From: Pleurotus ostreatus/Saccharomyces cerevisiae fusant
Lineage: Eukaryota > Opisthokonta
Assembly: GCA_024196135.1 (NCBI GenBank)
Contig: JAMQCK010000059.1
Coordinates: 47,261-111,260 of the forward strand
Reading direction: 5' to 3'
DNA: 64,000 nucleotides
A program made the position numbers and the translations under genes. The notes below the pieces were generated by a model, which was not told the origin of the DNA, ran no database searches, and saw only the letters and a list, made by a program, of their open reading frames with translations. Shown piece by piece: positions 54,679-64,000 of this stretch (its first letter is position 1; each line of letters starts with the position of its first letter).

Positions 54679-57291
54679 CTACGCAAATCCTGTACGTAGC
54701 GATGGATGGAAGATCGGCAAAGGATGCGCCTCCGTGTTGAACACATATTCTGTGAGGCCATAAGTGAGGGAAGCGCGAATGCAAGGAACATCACATACTA
54801 TCCAACGGCAATGTGCTCGCATCGTCGAACAGAAGATACAAATACTTCAGGGTCTCGCTCTGCGCCACATAATCAGCACAAAAGACCCAGAAGACGAAGC
54901 CCGCCGGCGCCTGCCAGCGCAGCGACACGCACCATCAAGAACGTCTCCATCTTATCGTCCTTCGGCGAGTGCACGTCGTCCACGTTGAGGATGCCCGCAT
55001 ATCCGCCGCTATCCAGCTTGCAGTGCGTCTCGATCGCCTGGAAGATGTCCCAGCCCCAGTCGCGGTACCGGCGGTCGCCGGTCAGGCGCCAAGCGATGAA
55101 TAGGCTCTCCACGGTCTCGGGGCTGAGAAAAGGGTCAGCTCAACTATAACCGCACCGCACCCTGGATTCGCAGCCTCGCAAATAGCGCACGCACCGAAGA
55201 ATATACCGGGCGTCGTATACGGCGGGTTTTCCGACGCTGATCGATTTGTGTTCATTCAGTATGTGCAAGGCTCAGGCCGAGAGAGCACTCACGCCGCGCC
55301 CTTGATGTACCAGTCCTCGGGCACGCCCTGCTGGCGTATACCGTCGCTTGGAATGCGGAAATGCACAATCTCCGGCGAGAGACCGCTGCAGACACTCTGT
55401 TAACAGCCCATCCCACAGCTCTCGTCTAATACTCACGTCTGCGTGTCATGCGTGGCCATGCACGTCTTTACCAGCTCCACGCCCGTCAGCCAGTCGCGCT
55501 GGCCGGCCTCCGTGAGCTCGTCTGGCCGAGGCGGTACGGACACGTTGTCTGCAAGCGCTTCCGCGGTGACCGCACCCAACATGAGCGAGCCGCCCAGGAA
55601 GCACACCAAGTGGTCCTGCTTAGGGACCAGGCGCCATTGCCTACAAAAATAACGGGCTTAGTCCTCTGTGAGAGCGGGAGAAGGGCCCAAGACTACGCAC
55701 ACATTGCCCTGCGCGTTTCGCTCCGGCACAAGCTCCGAGGTGTAGAGCAGGTTGCTGCCCATGCTCCTCGAAACCAGGGTCTTGTGAATGCCCGTCATAG
55801 CGTCCGCATACATCTAAATGGCGAGGTATCAGGGCTCTGCTCGCAGGTTGTGGAGCGCAAAACTGGAAAATTACCTGGCGGTAAACATCTTCGATGCCGT
55901 CCTGCAATGTTCATCTCGCTTCCGTCATTGGTGGCTACCGGGTGCGGCGTACCGTCTGCAGATACTGCTTGCTGAGGCCCGTTCAGCATGAGGTGAGTGG
56001 AATGGGCGGAGGGGACGCACATGAGATACTCGTAGTAGGAATCACCGCGGGACCCCAAGCGGATGGGAGTCGCGAGGAATTGACCACCCTCTGCCCTGGT
56101 CTGGATTGAAGCACAGTCGCACAACAAGGGATACAACGTACGACATGAAAATGGGCAGCACACCCTGAGGGATCATGTTGTCCTTGATGACGCGCATAAC
56201 CTGAGGACCTGGTCAGTAAACTGCGGAAGAGCAGTCGCAATGGTGAGAGAACTCACTTGCTCAGCCTTCCGCCAGTACTCGTCGTTGTCGGTCAGGTGGG
56301 CAAGATACTTGAATTCGAGTTGCAAAGTCGCAGCCTCAGCGGTACTAATTAGGCCTTTGTTGTCCGGGTCCTCCTCGCCCTTGCGTTGCTTGAGGTTAAC
56401 CCGAGGAAGAGGTAGGCCAGTAGGAGTATTGAAGGCAGGGAGCATACGTTCCGCGAGGTCAACGGCCTTCTCAAGGTAGAGCGAGTCCTTGTCGGATAGG
56501 TGGTAGGCCGACAACAAACCGCCAAGGACACGAATGGTGGTCTGGAATGTCAAGCGTCAGAGCACGTCTGAGGGGATGATGCTTGGAAGCGCACCTCGAA
56601 GGTCGAAAATTCCCCCTCTTGGTCGAACGAGAGGTTGTTCGCGACCCATTCCCGGGCGCGCTTGTATTCATCATCGAGGTGCATGAGAAGCATCGTGTCG
56701 ATAGAGTCAACGACGGTATAGCCAATGCCGTTCCCGCCCCCAAGGTTCGAGCCAGTGTGGCTTAGAGGGTGATATTCATCGTACCCCATGGCGTCCTTCT
56801 CTGTGCAGAGCATAGGCTTGAAGGTAGATGTTAAAGCAATGCACGCTACATACCATATGCATGCCATGCCCACTGAAAGCATTGTAAGATGACAACAATA
56901 CGTTCAGACGACAGAGACGCACCTGAAATGCCTTCACCACAGCGTCGCGCTTCTCGACGTCCGCGAACAGATTAGCTGACCCGCCGTTCAAATCATCGAA
57001 CCGTTGAGGGGAAGTAAGTCCCAAGCGGTCGCTCCAGTCAGCATAATACTGCAGGGAACCAGCGTTAACACTCGCAACGCATGTTATTACTCCTCCACGC
57101 ACCTTCTCCAGTGGCCTATACAACAGCGCGCCAATCGCTACAGTGCCCACGACATTAACCAGCCAGCGGGCAATGCCGATCTTTGATTCCTTCTTCGGGG
57201 CGTCTTCCTTCACTGCAGCTGCGTCCGCTTTCGCGTTTTTGGCCAGCTTCTCCGTCCTCTTGCGGAGTCGCGTTCCCCCAGTGTCTGCCAT
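54679..57291 (-). CDS. MNS1: ER mannosyl-oligosaccharide 1,2-alpha-mannosidase (GH47, Mns1-like)
   Basis: A GH47 class I mannosidase that trims one mannose from Man9GlcNAc2 in the ER and times glycoprotein folding and ERAD. ATG 57291 gives MADTGGTRLRKRTEKLAKNA, a basic cytosolic N-terminus, then a single helix WLVNVVGTVAIGALLYRPL (type II anchor). Catalytic domain: AMGYDEYHPLSHTGSNLGG, IGYTVVDSIDTMLLM (the VDSxDTL motif), EWVANNLSFDQEGEFSTFE, TTIRVLGGLLSAYHLSD, LISTAEAATLQLEFKYLAHL, GGQFLATPIRLGSRGDSYYE, LLYTSELVPERNAQGNV, HLVCFLGGSLMLGAV, DARYILRPETVESLFIAWRL, and GGYAGILNVDD. The end EYVFNTEAHPLPIFHP contains the TEAHP Ca2+-binding Thr region. About ten introns; the last exon ends in a TAG at 54679. 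Confidence 0.93.
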
Positions 57292-57572
57292 GGTGAGTAC
57301 AATGGCAGTCCAGACGTGTAAGTTGTGATCAGGAAGTTGAGGGACGTGTCATGGCGTCAATTGATGGCGAGTCGCGTGGGCGGCAATCAAAGCTTGGCTT
57401 GTACTTCCGAGCCGCAACGGGGATAAATTGCCACAATTCTCATGCTCAAGCAACAAAAAAATGCATCGTGCAGTTGGCAGGCAAAATGCTCAAGATACAA
57501 GACATACATCGTTGACGAATACAGCCCTACAAGGTCCGCGCGCAACATCCTACACGATTGCGAGGTAATGGA

Positions 57573-59845
57573 TCAGTAATCCGCGTCTCCCCAAGCTTCG
57601 TCTCCGTCCGCCGGTGGCTCTGGCACGGTCCAGCCAAACAACCTGTCATCAAGCCATGACATCGGATCATCCAGAAGGCTGGCCTCCTCATTCTCCCCCA
57701 AACCGCCTTTCCTCTGCCGCAACGCATGGGCACCATCCTTCGCTGCGGGGTCGACGATCCTGGCCTGTGAGTGCAAAGTGTGCATATGAAGTGGGCGACG
57801 TGGTAGGAACGAGCAAAGTATACGCGCCTTCTTAAAGTTGTCGTATATTTGTGGCCCGAGCTCGTCGACCACGTCCGTGAGTCGTTTCGACAGTTCCTCC
57901 CGTGTCCGCTTCAGCTTCAAGAGAGCCTTCTGCTGCCCTGGCACGAGCGCGACAATCAAAGGAGGAAGCGATCTTGAGCAGATATCAGCGAGTTGCTTAG
58001 ACAGGAAACAAGGCCAGTCTTACTTCAATACGTCCATCCCAGCTTCACCGAATCTTAACGCGGCAAAGTTCATGAGCGGAAGAACGGTGAAGGTGATGAA
58101 AGGAGTTGCAATGATCCACGGTCTGGTGGCACCAGCGCGAACGGCAAGCCAAGTTCCCAAAATTGCGTACATGGTGTACAAGACGGGCACAACGGCAGCA
58201 GCGACCAGCACCTTCCAGGTTGCCAGTACGTCCTTAGCCTCGATCTTGACTTGCGATGCCGCGAGCGCCTCTATGCGTTATTAGTACAGCAAAGTAAGTT
58301 CAGTGTTAAGAGGGACCTCACCTTTCGACTTCTTCGCAGAAATGACCGAGGCCAGTAGGAATATGGGCGAGTTCAGCGCAGTCCCTGGGAGGGCCAATAC
58401 GGCCCAGACCGACAAAAGAATGGTTCGGTACACCAGCAGGAGAGCCGCTTTCATCGAGTTCTTCTCTGCGCGCGGCACCTGGTGATCACGGAGGCCGAAG
58501 CGTCTGAGCTTCGTGTTATAGTCGAGAATGTCTTTGCGCAGCTGTTGGATGCGTGGTTCGTCCTTGAAGTGGAAGTACGCCTCGAGTAATCTGCGACTAA
58601 GCTTGACGACCTGATCGATGGAGAGGTGCTGGCCTGGCTGCAGGTATAATCTGCGTGCCGCTTGGATGACCTATGCAACCGTCAGCGCCTTATCGCAAGA
58701 CGCAGCTAGAGTAATTACCTGCAACGTCTCGTAGTCCGGCGCGCGGATCGTCACCGCCTTCAGGGAGTCGACAACATCCTCCACCAGCTTCCCGACCGCC
58801 TCTCGCTTTTCCGCGCCGCCCCGCTTGAACTTCTCCACATATTCCTGTGGCACATCTAGTGGATGCCCGAAGTCGATAACAGCGCGCGAGCGGAAGCGAT
58901 GCGCATGGAAGTAGTACATCCCGGCTGGCTGAATCTTCACTCGCAATCCCGGGTTATTGGCCATAGCGCCGAGGGCCATAAGCGCGAAACCAGCCTTGAA
59001 GGGCAGGAAGTCGGTTCGGTCGTGGCTGCCGCCTGCGACAGGTGAGTAACACCGCCTCATACAGAGGGAGCGCCTTACCTTCAGGGAAGATGATGATCCC
59101 GCCTCCCTGGTCGAGCTGATGGTACACCTGCCTGAACATGTCCTCCTGGCTCACGTATGGCACGCATTTGTACGAGAAGCCAACCGCGCCCTCCTTGCGT
59201 AGTTGCCCCAACGCTTCCAGCACTTGCGCGGTACCGACGTCATCCTCCCCTTTCAGTTCGCGCTTGATTCGAAGCTCGGTGTCTGATATAACCTCGACGA
59301 CCTCTGAGGATGCGTAGCCGATGTCTTTCGGGAGCGTAATAGTCATGCGAGGAGAAAATTCGGAGGTGAAGCGGGTGTCCTTGCCAATGATACGACATGG
59401 GTCATCGGCGGATAGCGAAACGGTGCCAGTCCCCGGTTTCGCATCGTCCTGAGCGCGAGCAACTGGTACTATCAAAGGGGTTGGTACTTTAAGTCTGCCC
59501 CCGAAGAGGAGGCTTACTATTGTGCAGAAGCCTTGCCATCAATCCAATAAACCGACGCTTCATACTGGCCGCTGCGATCAAGAATTGTGCGCGTCGCCCT
59601 GTCTCCTTGTATATTTCGAGACCTAGCAGAAGGTCCAGAAACTGGGCAACGACACCCTTAGGATGGCACTTCATTGGGCCAAGCTAAGCGTCCTTACTGA
59701 CCTGATTGCTGTGAGGCGCGGCTACGAATATGACTGGCCCTTCGCGAGGTATGTGGTGCGAGCCGCGTGTCCTGACTTCACGAAAGAAGACCTGAGAGAC
59801 CAAGTCGAACAGTATCATTGCACAATCATAGCTGAGATTCGGCAT
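57573..59845 (-). CDS. SCT1: Glycerol-3-phosphate/DHAP O-acyltransferase (Sct1/Gpt2-like)
   Basis: Multi-exon ER enzyme that makes lysophosphatidic acid from glycerol-3-phosphate or DHAP, the first step of glycerolipid synthesis. Start MPNLSYDCAMILFDLVSQVF (59845). Acyltransferase motifs: HHIPREGPVIFVAAPHSNQ joined over an intron to FLDLLLGLEI, giving PHSNQFLD with the catalytic His and Asp; AQFLIAAASMKRRFIGLMAR; QGGGIIIFPEG joined to GSHDRTDFLPFKAGFALMAL, the FPEGxS block; and IQPAGMYYFHAHRFRSRAVI. A long C-terminal part contains four hydrophobic helices (YRTILLSVWAVLALPG; VLVAAAVVPVLYTMYAILGT; WIIATPFITFTVLPLMNFA; LPPLIVALVPG) and an acidic tail ending DEAWGDADY. The insertion SADDPCRIIGKDTRFTSEF is typical of the yeast Sct1/Gpt2 branch. 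Confidence 0.93.
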
Positions 59846-60205
59846 CGTGTACTGGATGCCCGAGACGCCGGAGGACACAAGAGATGGGCGTATAGTAGAT
59901 TTTTGGGGCGGGAGAGGTGAGAGTTGAGGACAAGGGGAGGATTGGGGAAGGATGACGTTGGGGTTGGCCTTGCGGGGAAGCGGTCCGACAATCCGATGTC
60001 CTTATTGGGATGAATTGCCTTGATTGGCTCTTTTGTTGTCTTTCGTATCTTGAGAAACTACTCATTGGCACCTTTTGCGGAGCGTCAAATAATATAAGAG
60101 ACTGGGTGAAGCAGCTGAATATGCGTCAGTATAGTCGGTTTGGAACGAGCGTGACCCGAACAGTTCGTTTACAGACACAAGTTACGCATTCCTCGTCTTC
60201 AATAT
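59846..60205. other. Intergenic region, 360 bp
   Basis: Upstream of the acyltransferase start on the minus strand and upstream of the tRNA on the plus strand. Runs of T and AT-rich words lie close to the tRNA start (about 60180-60205). No other gene. Confidence 0.4.
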
Positions 60206-60244
60206 GGTACTATAGTGTAGAGGTTATCACTCAGGATTTTGATA

Positions 60245-60267
60245 TACCAGGGCTCGAACCTGGGTTT
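60245..60267 (+). repeat. Inverted repeat arm in the tRNA-Gln intron
   Basis: These 23 nt are a perfect reverse complement of 60279-60301, the variable-loop/T-arm part of the same tRNA, with 11 nt between the arms (60268-60278). Confidence 0.95.
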
Positions 60268-60278
60268 TCACCTTCCTG

Positions 60279-60301
60279 AAACCCAGGTTCGAGCCCTGGT
60301 A
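60279..60301 (+). repeat. Inverted repeat arm covering the tRNA-Gln T arm
   Basis: Partner of 60245-60267. It covers the last variable-loop bases, the whole T stem and loop, and the first two bases of the 3' acceptor strand. Confidence 0.95.
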
Positions 60302-60306
60302 GTACC

Positions 60307-60310
60307 TTTT
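60307..60310 (+). terminator. Pol III terminator of tRNA-Gln
   Basis: TTTT directly after the acceptor stem, the normal RNA polymerase III stop; its first T is also the discriminator base. Confidence 0.75.
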
Positions 60311-60506
60311 GACTCAGTGGAAGTTTTTGAAGGCGAAGGAGGCAGAATGGGAGCGCAAGAAGGGGCGGAAGATGCTGGGAAAGAGAGGACGAGAAGTGTT
60401 TACTGTTGTTTACCATGTGACTGTTGACATGTGACATAACGCGTATGTTGGCGCCACCCACACTGACAAGCTCCTTATCTCGACGCGTCGCGGCACTGAA
60501 GCCAAA

Positions 60507-61397
60507 ATGTCCACCAGTACCGCTCATGTTGCCATCCCAACTACTCCTCCGTCGTCGTCGCGGCTCATGCACTCGCGGCGACCACCCTACCAACCTCTGA
60601 ACTCGTCACCGCTCGCGAATAGCGCCGAACTCCCCTCCTTTGGCCATTGTTCAGAACGGAGGAGATCACAGTACAAAGCAACTGGTCCGACTACGCCTTC
60701 AAACTCGCGAACACCCCTTCCGCCTAGCGCTAGTGGCGGCGGCTCGGTGTTCCTGTCTGGTGGCAGTGGGAGCCGGAAGCTGTTCGTCAACTCGTCACCA
60801 AGCGAAGACCCGCAGAAGGCGTTCCTGCGGGATCGCTTCAAGGCAAAATGCCTCGAGCGCGCAGCCCAGGCGAGACGACGGTCCGTCAACAAGCGTCGCT
60901 ATGCGTCCAGTGAACCAAGCAGTGACGGCTTCGACCTCGACATGGACATGGACGATGAGGAGGACGAAGAAGACGAGGAAATCATGAATGATGAGGTGTG
61001 TTTCGTGCCAAGCATAGTGTGCGTATGTCTGACTGTCTCCAGTTCTTCCGCCGCGTTGTCGCCTTCGACAACTGCAAGGACAAGCGGTCGTTCGATCGTT
61101 GGTATGCTCGCGAGTTTGGCACCGACGACCCCCACGCGATGGAGCGGTGGGCAGAAGAGGAAGCTGGTGTGTTGACTGCTCTATGATGCTCGTTCTCCTA
61201 CTCACGGACTAGTAGAAGCCGCTGCCAACGCACCGGAAGAGGAGCTCACACCGGAGGACCTCGAACAAGCCGAGTTGGAGGCCTACGCAGAAGAGCTTGC
61301 CAACCAGGGTAGTTGGGACGACCCTCCTGCCGAACACCCATCCTCCGACGCAGACATGATCCACGATATGGACATGGACGTCGACATGGACTTCTGA
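60507..61397 (+). CDS. Acidic/basic orphan protein, function unknown
   Basis: Three exons, with introns of about 45 nt after IMNDE (start near 60996) and of 46 nt after the codon block RWAEEEA (near 61167-61211). The N-terminal third is Ser/Pro-rich (PPYQPLNSSPLAN; SRTPLPPSASGGG). A basic helix (KAFLRDRFKAKCLERAAQAR, RRRSVNKRRYASSE) comes next, likely nuclear. Then a strongly acidic stretch (DLDMDMDDEEDEEDEE) and a short globular-looking segment, FFRRVVAFDNCKDKRSFDRW followed by YAREFGTDDPHAMERW. The end is EELTPEDLEQAELEAYAEEL and a Met/Asp tail. The FRRWYA-like block is the most conserved-looking part, but I do not know the family. Composition fits a nuclear protein. Confidence 0.7.
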
Positions 61398-61682
61398 ACC
61401 TCTCCACATAGATAATCTTATGCCTATTGCGCTACCTTGGTATCCTGCGTTCACGCTACTCTTGCTGCATATAGGGGCAAATCCCAATGTACTATATCTC
61501 TGTCCTCTGTTCATCATTCCAGCTCAATATACAAACTACCGGATGTTCCCGCAGCCGCCGACGTCTTCTGAGCCGAGTGTGTTAAACCCTTGCCTTGATC
61601 GAGCGCGACACGGTCGCGTGAAAATAAATGGACGCGTCAAGTCGCGTCACGCGCAGCTGTTTCACTGTTGTCTTTCGCTACC

Positions 61683-63118
61683 ATGGCCGCGTCCATCCCT
61701 ACCGGCTTCCAGGCTCTCCCCCTGCCCATCATCCAGCTGTCCCTTGCCGCGGTACTCAAATGCGGCCAATCATTCCGCTGGTCAATCTTGGAGTTGCCAT
61801 CAGACTCAACCGCGTCTGCGTGCCACCTCCCCCACGAGTACCGCCTCTGCCTGAAGGACCGCGTTGTGTGCCTCAGGCAGTCCACCGAACACCTCTTCTA
61901 CCGCTCTGTCTTCCCGCAAGCAATTCTCACGGACACTGCGTCGAAGCTGAAGGATGCGGAGACCCTGCTCTGGCTGAGGGACTACTTCCAGCTCGATGTG
62001 GACCTGGTGAATCTCTACCGTGAATGGGCTGAGCGGGATCAGGTATTCCTGAAGCTACAGGATAGATTTGCGGGCATCCGTATGTTGCGCCAGGATCCTT
62101 GGGAGAATCTCGTCTCGTACGTCTGCCTCCGTCCACTTCCCCCACATCGTATTGACCTCCCCTCCCAGGTTCATCTGCTCCTCCAACAATAACATCAGTC
62201 GTATCACCAAGATGGTGCAAAGCCTCTGCAGAGAATACTCCCCACCCTTGCTCTCCCTACCGAACGCACTGGGCGAACTGGAGACCTATCACCCATTTCC
62301 TCCGCCCTCTGTGCTCGCTACACCTGAGGTGGCAACACGCTTGCGCGCACTCGGTTTCGGCTATCGCGCGGACTTCATCCAGAAGACGGCAAAGATGCTG
62401 GTCGACGCGCACGGGGAAGATCCTGCAGCTGCAGACCGGTGGCTGGGCGAGTTGCGAACGCGGTCGACCGATGAGGCCAGGGAAGAGTTGTTGAAATTCA
62501 TGGGCGTGGGGAGGAAGGTTGCCGATTGCGTGCTACTTATGAGCTTGGACAAGGTGAGAAGGTACACGTCTTGGAAGACTTCGACTAACGAAGATCGCAG
62601 CGCGAAGTGATCCCCGTCGACACCCACGTCCATCAAATAGCTGCTAAGCACTATGGCTTGAGGGTGGGCGGGAAGTCAACGAACGGCAAAGTCCCTATGA
62701 CGCCAAAGATCTACGACGAGGTGAACACCAAGCTCGTCGGCATCTGGGGAGAGTATGCTGGTTGGGCGCACTCGGTAAGGTCATTGCACTTCTACATCCG
62801 TCCGCCGACCAACCAGCATGTGCATAGGTGCTCTTCACATCTGATTTACGTGCCTTCGCAACGTACGGGCTCGAAACGCCCACGCCAACGAAGGGAAAGG
62901 CGCTACTCGATGACCCATTGCCAACCCCGCCTATCACGCCTTCCCCGGCGCCCGCTGGTAAGAAGGCGAAGCGGAAGGCAGCTGACGAAGTACCTGCGCC
63001 ATCCGACTACTTCGCCGTCAAGACAGAAGAGACTTGGGCGTCTTTGGCAGAGGACTCTTCGCTATCACTGACCGAGCGCATCAAGACGAGGAAGCGCAAG
63101 CGTGTCGAGCGAACCTAA
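61683..63118 (+). CDS. OGG1: 8-oxoguanine DNA glycosylase/AP lyase
   Basis: Exons 61683-62116, 62169-62553, 62601-62774 and 62828-63118 give 427 aa. OGG1 excises 8-oxoguanine opposite C in base-excision repair. The N-terminal domain begins FQALPLPIIQLSLAAVLKCG and QSFRW, the usual OGG N-terminus, then FYRSVFPQAILTDTA and YFQLDVDLVNLYREWAERD. The HhH-GPD core has FICSSNNNISRITKMVQSLC, LGFGYRADFIQKTA, LLKFMGVGRKVADCVLLMSL (hairpin with the catalytic Lys) and VIPVDTHVHQIAA (the catalytic Asp). EYAGWAHSVLFTSDL closes the fold. A ~70-residue C-terminal extension carries basic clusters (GKKAKRKAAD; KTRKRKRVERT), probably a nuclear signal. ATG 61683 rather than 61668 fits the family start. It converges on the DUF726 gene, 49 bp away. 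Confidence 0.95.
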
Positions 63119-63167
63119 AGTCCTTTTTGCAACTCTGTCCTATACTGTACAACTTGTATACCCACAA

Positions 63168-63850
63168 TCAATCCTCGTATCTTGGAGGTGGCTTCCGCTT
63201 CGATGACGGCGCTTTTGGCTCCGGTGTCTTCTCGTCCGTGGATACCCGTTCGTCCTCCTCCTTCGGCGGCCCCTGCTGCATAATCCTCTCCGCCTCCTCT
63301 TCCGTCATATCCTCATCCTCCTTGCTCAACTGATCCGCCACCTCCTTCGTCTGCTTCGCAACCTCCACCTCGAGGATCCCCGGCGCCCCACAGTCTAACA
63401 GACACTTTCCAATCAACCCCCGCCACTTCGTATGCCCATTCACCTCTTCGCAGAACACGTTCTCCACGCCCTTCACCTGCACCGGCTGCAGGCCCGCAAT
63501 CTCCCACTGCCCGCTCGATGCGCGGGACAGGACCGTAAGCACGTAGTCATTCGCCGAGTGCCCATTCACAACGCGCCCGGCGACCAGCCGACGGATGCCC
63601 GTCCAGACTGCGGGGTCCCCGCTCACGGGCGTCCCGAAGAGGAAGACGTCCTGGATGAGGTGAGCGGTGTCCTGCGGGTGGAGCTGCGCGAGGCGCTTGA
63701 GGGCTTGGAAGATGACGCGCGCGCCGAGGGAGTAGCCGACGAGGGTGATGGGGCGCTTGCCGAAGACGCGCTGGGCGAGGAGGTCGGCGAGGACGAGGCC
63801 GGTTTTGTCGGCGAGAGCGGTGGCGTTCATCCAGGGGTTGTCGATAATCT
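63168..63850 (-). CDS. DUF726 alpha/beta-hydrolase, TMCO4/YFL034W-like (5' part lost)
   Basis: Only the C-terminal ~225 residues are in the window, in one frame. DNPWMNATALADKTGLVLAD leads to RPITLVGYSLGARVIFQAL, which contains the GxSxG nucleophile elbow of an alpha/beta hydrolase. The DUF726 signatures follow: QDVFLFGTPVSGDPAVWTGI, RRLVAGRVVNGHSANDYVL, VLSRASSGQWEIAGLQPVQ and GLIGKCLLDCGAPGILEVEV. The tail is acidic/basic and disordered, ending KRKPPPRYED. Related proteins (TMCO4 in human, YFL034W in yeast) are membrane-associated and poorly characterised. The 5' side is cut by the G run at 63851, so the membrane segments expected upstream are missing. Confidence 0.85.

Positions 63851-64000
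<150 letters not shown>

Larger units (their letters stand above)
60206..60307 (+). tRNA. tRNA-Gln (anticodon TTG) with a ~30-nt intron
   Basis: The 5' acceptor strand GGTACTA (60206-60212) pairs perfectly with TAGTACC (60300-60306), with T60307 as discriminator. The A box TAGTGTAGAGG and B box GGTTCGAGCC match Pol III consensus. D arm TATAGTGTAGAGGTTATCAC resembles yeast tRNA-Gln. Anticodon stem CAGGA (60232-60236) pairs with TCCTG (60274-60278); the loop starts TTTTGA, placing TTG at positions 34-36. Between A37 and T38 lie 60243-60272, a canonical intron position. T stem CCAGG/CCTGG closes loop TTCGAGC. The mature tRNA is 72 nt without CCA. The intron contains a perfect reverse complement of the 3' half (see the repeat entries). 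Exact intron ends are uncertain by a base or two. Confidence 0.9.

Overview
This 64-kb window is nuclear DNA of a filamentous basidiomycete, most likely an Agaricomycete. The genes are dense and broken by many 45-65 nt GT-AG introns with CTNAC/CTGAC-like branch points. Several proteins point the same way: single-exon F-box/LRR paralogs, a TKL-type kinase, a 'macrofage activating glycoprotein' type secreted protein, and Agaricomycete-style orphan proteins. I see no prokaryotic, viral or organellar genes. Exon structures given here were built by hand. For about half of the genes the summed exon length was checked to be a multiple of three.

Layout. 1-1410 (-): Gfo/Idh/MocA oxidoreductase, cut by the window edge. 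2072-2597 (-): small coiled-coil protein. 2736-3095 (+): probable PIG-Y subunit. 3293-6448 (-): Gyp7-like Rab GAP. 6923-9276 (+): tandem pair of aprataxin/Hnt3 genes; the second has lost the catalytic histidine. 9629-11488 (+): UPF0658 Golgi membrane protein with 9-nt and 3-nt microexons. 12161-13855 (+) and 18676-20311 (-): F-box paralogs flanking a 1274-aa low-complexity protein (14355-18383, -); the second paralog is frameshifted. 21112-22821 (-): R/E/P-rich coiled-coil protein. 23843-26011 (-): mucin-like one-pass membrane protein. 26302-27488 (-) SDR and 27791-29290 (+) SET-domain methyltransferase share a divergent promoter. 29488-32333 (-): TKL kinase. 32933-34275 (-): GPI-anchored secreted protein.

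35197-35932 (+): dolichyldiphosphatase. 36117-37632 (-): MINDY deubiquitinase with a CaaX box, divergent from a small membrane protein (37832-38236, +). 39177-41019 (-): methionine aminopeptidase 1. 41722-42348 (-): orphan. 43895-45352 (+): eIF2B alpha. 47609-48954 (+): CTK2/cyclin K-like cyclin. 49010-50787 (-): orphan. 51350-51746 (-): a very small Cys-rich gene in four exons, the first only 12 nt long. 52704-53340 (-) bS21m and 53510-54553 (+) Gir2/RWD are divergent. 54679-57291 (-): ER mannosidase I. 57573-59845 (-): Sct1/Gpt2 acyltransferase. 60206-60307 (+): tRNA-Gln(TTG) whose intron carries a perfect inverted copy of its own T arm. 60507-61397 (+): acidic orphan. 61683-63118 (+): OGG1. 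63168-63850 (-): DUF726 hydrolase, cut by 150 G residues at the window end.

Most genes are housekeeping: DNA end and base repair (two aprataxin-like proteins, OGG1), ER glycosylation and lipid synthesis (PIG-Y, dolichyldiphosphatase, mannosidase I, Sct1), translation (eIF2B alpha, Gir2, bS21m, MetAP1) and trafficking (Gyp7-like, UPF0658). I see no biosynthetic cluster or mobile element. The most unusual items are the self-complementary tRNA intron, the catalytically altered aprataxin duplicate, the microexons and the hidden Cys-rich gene.
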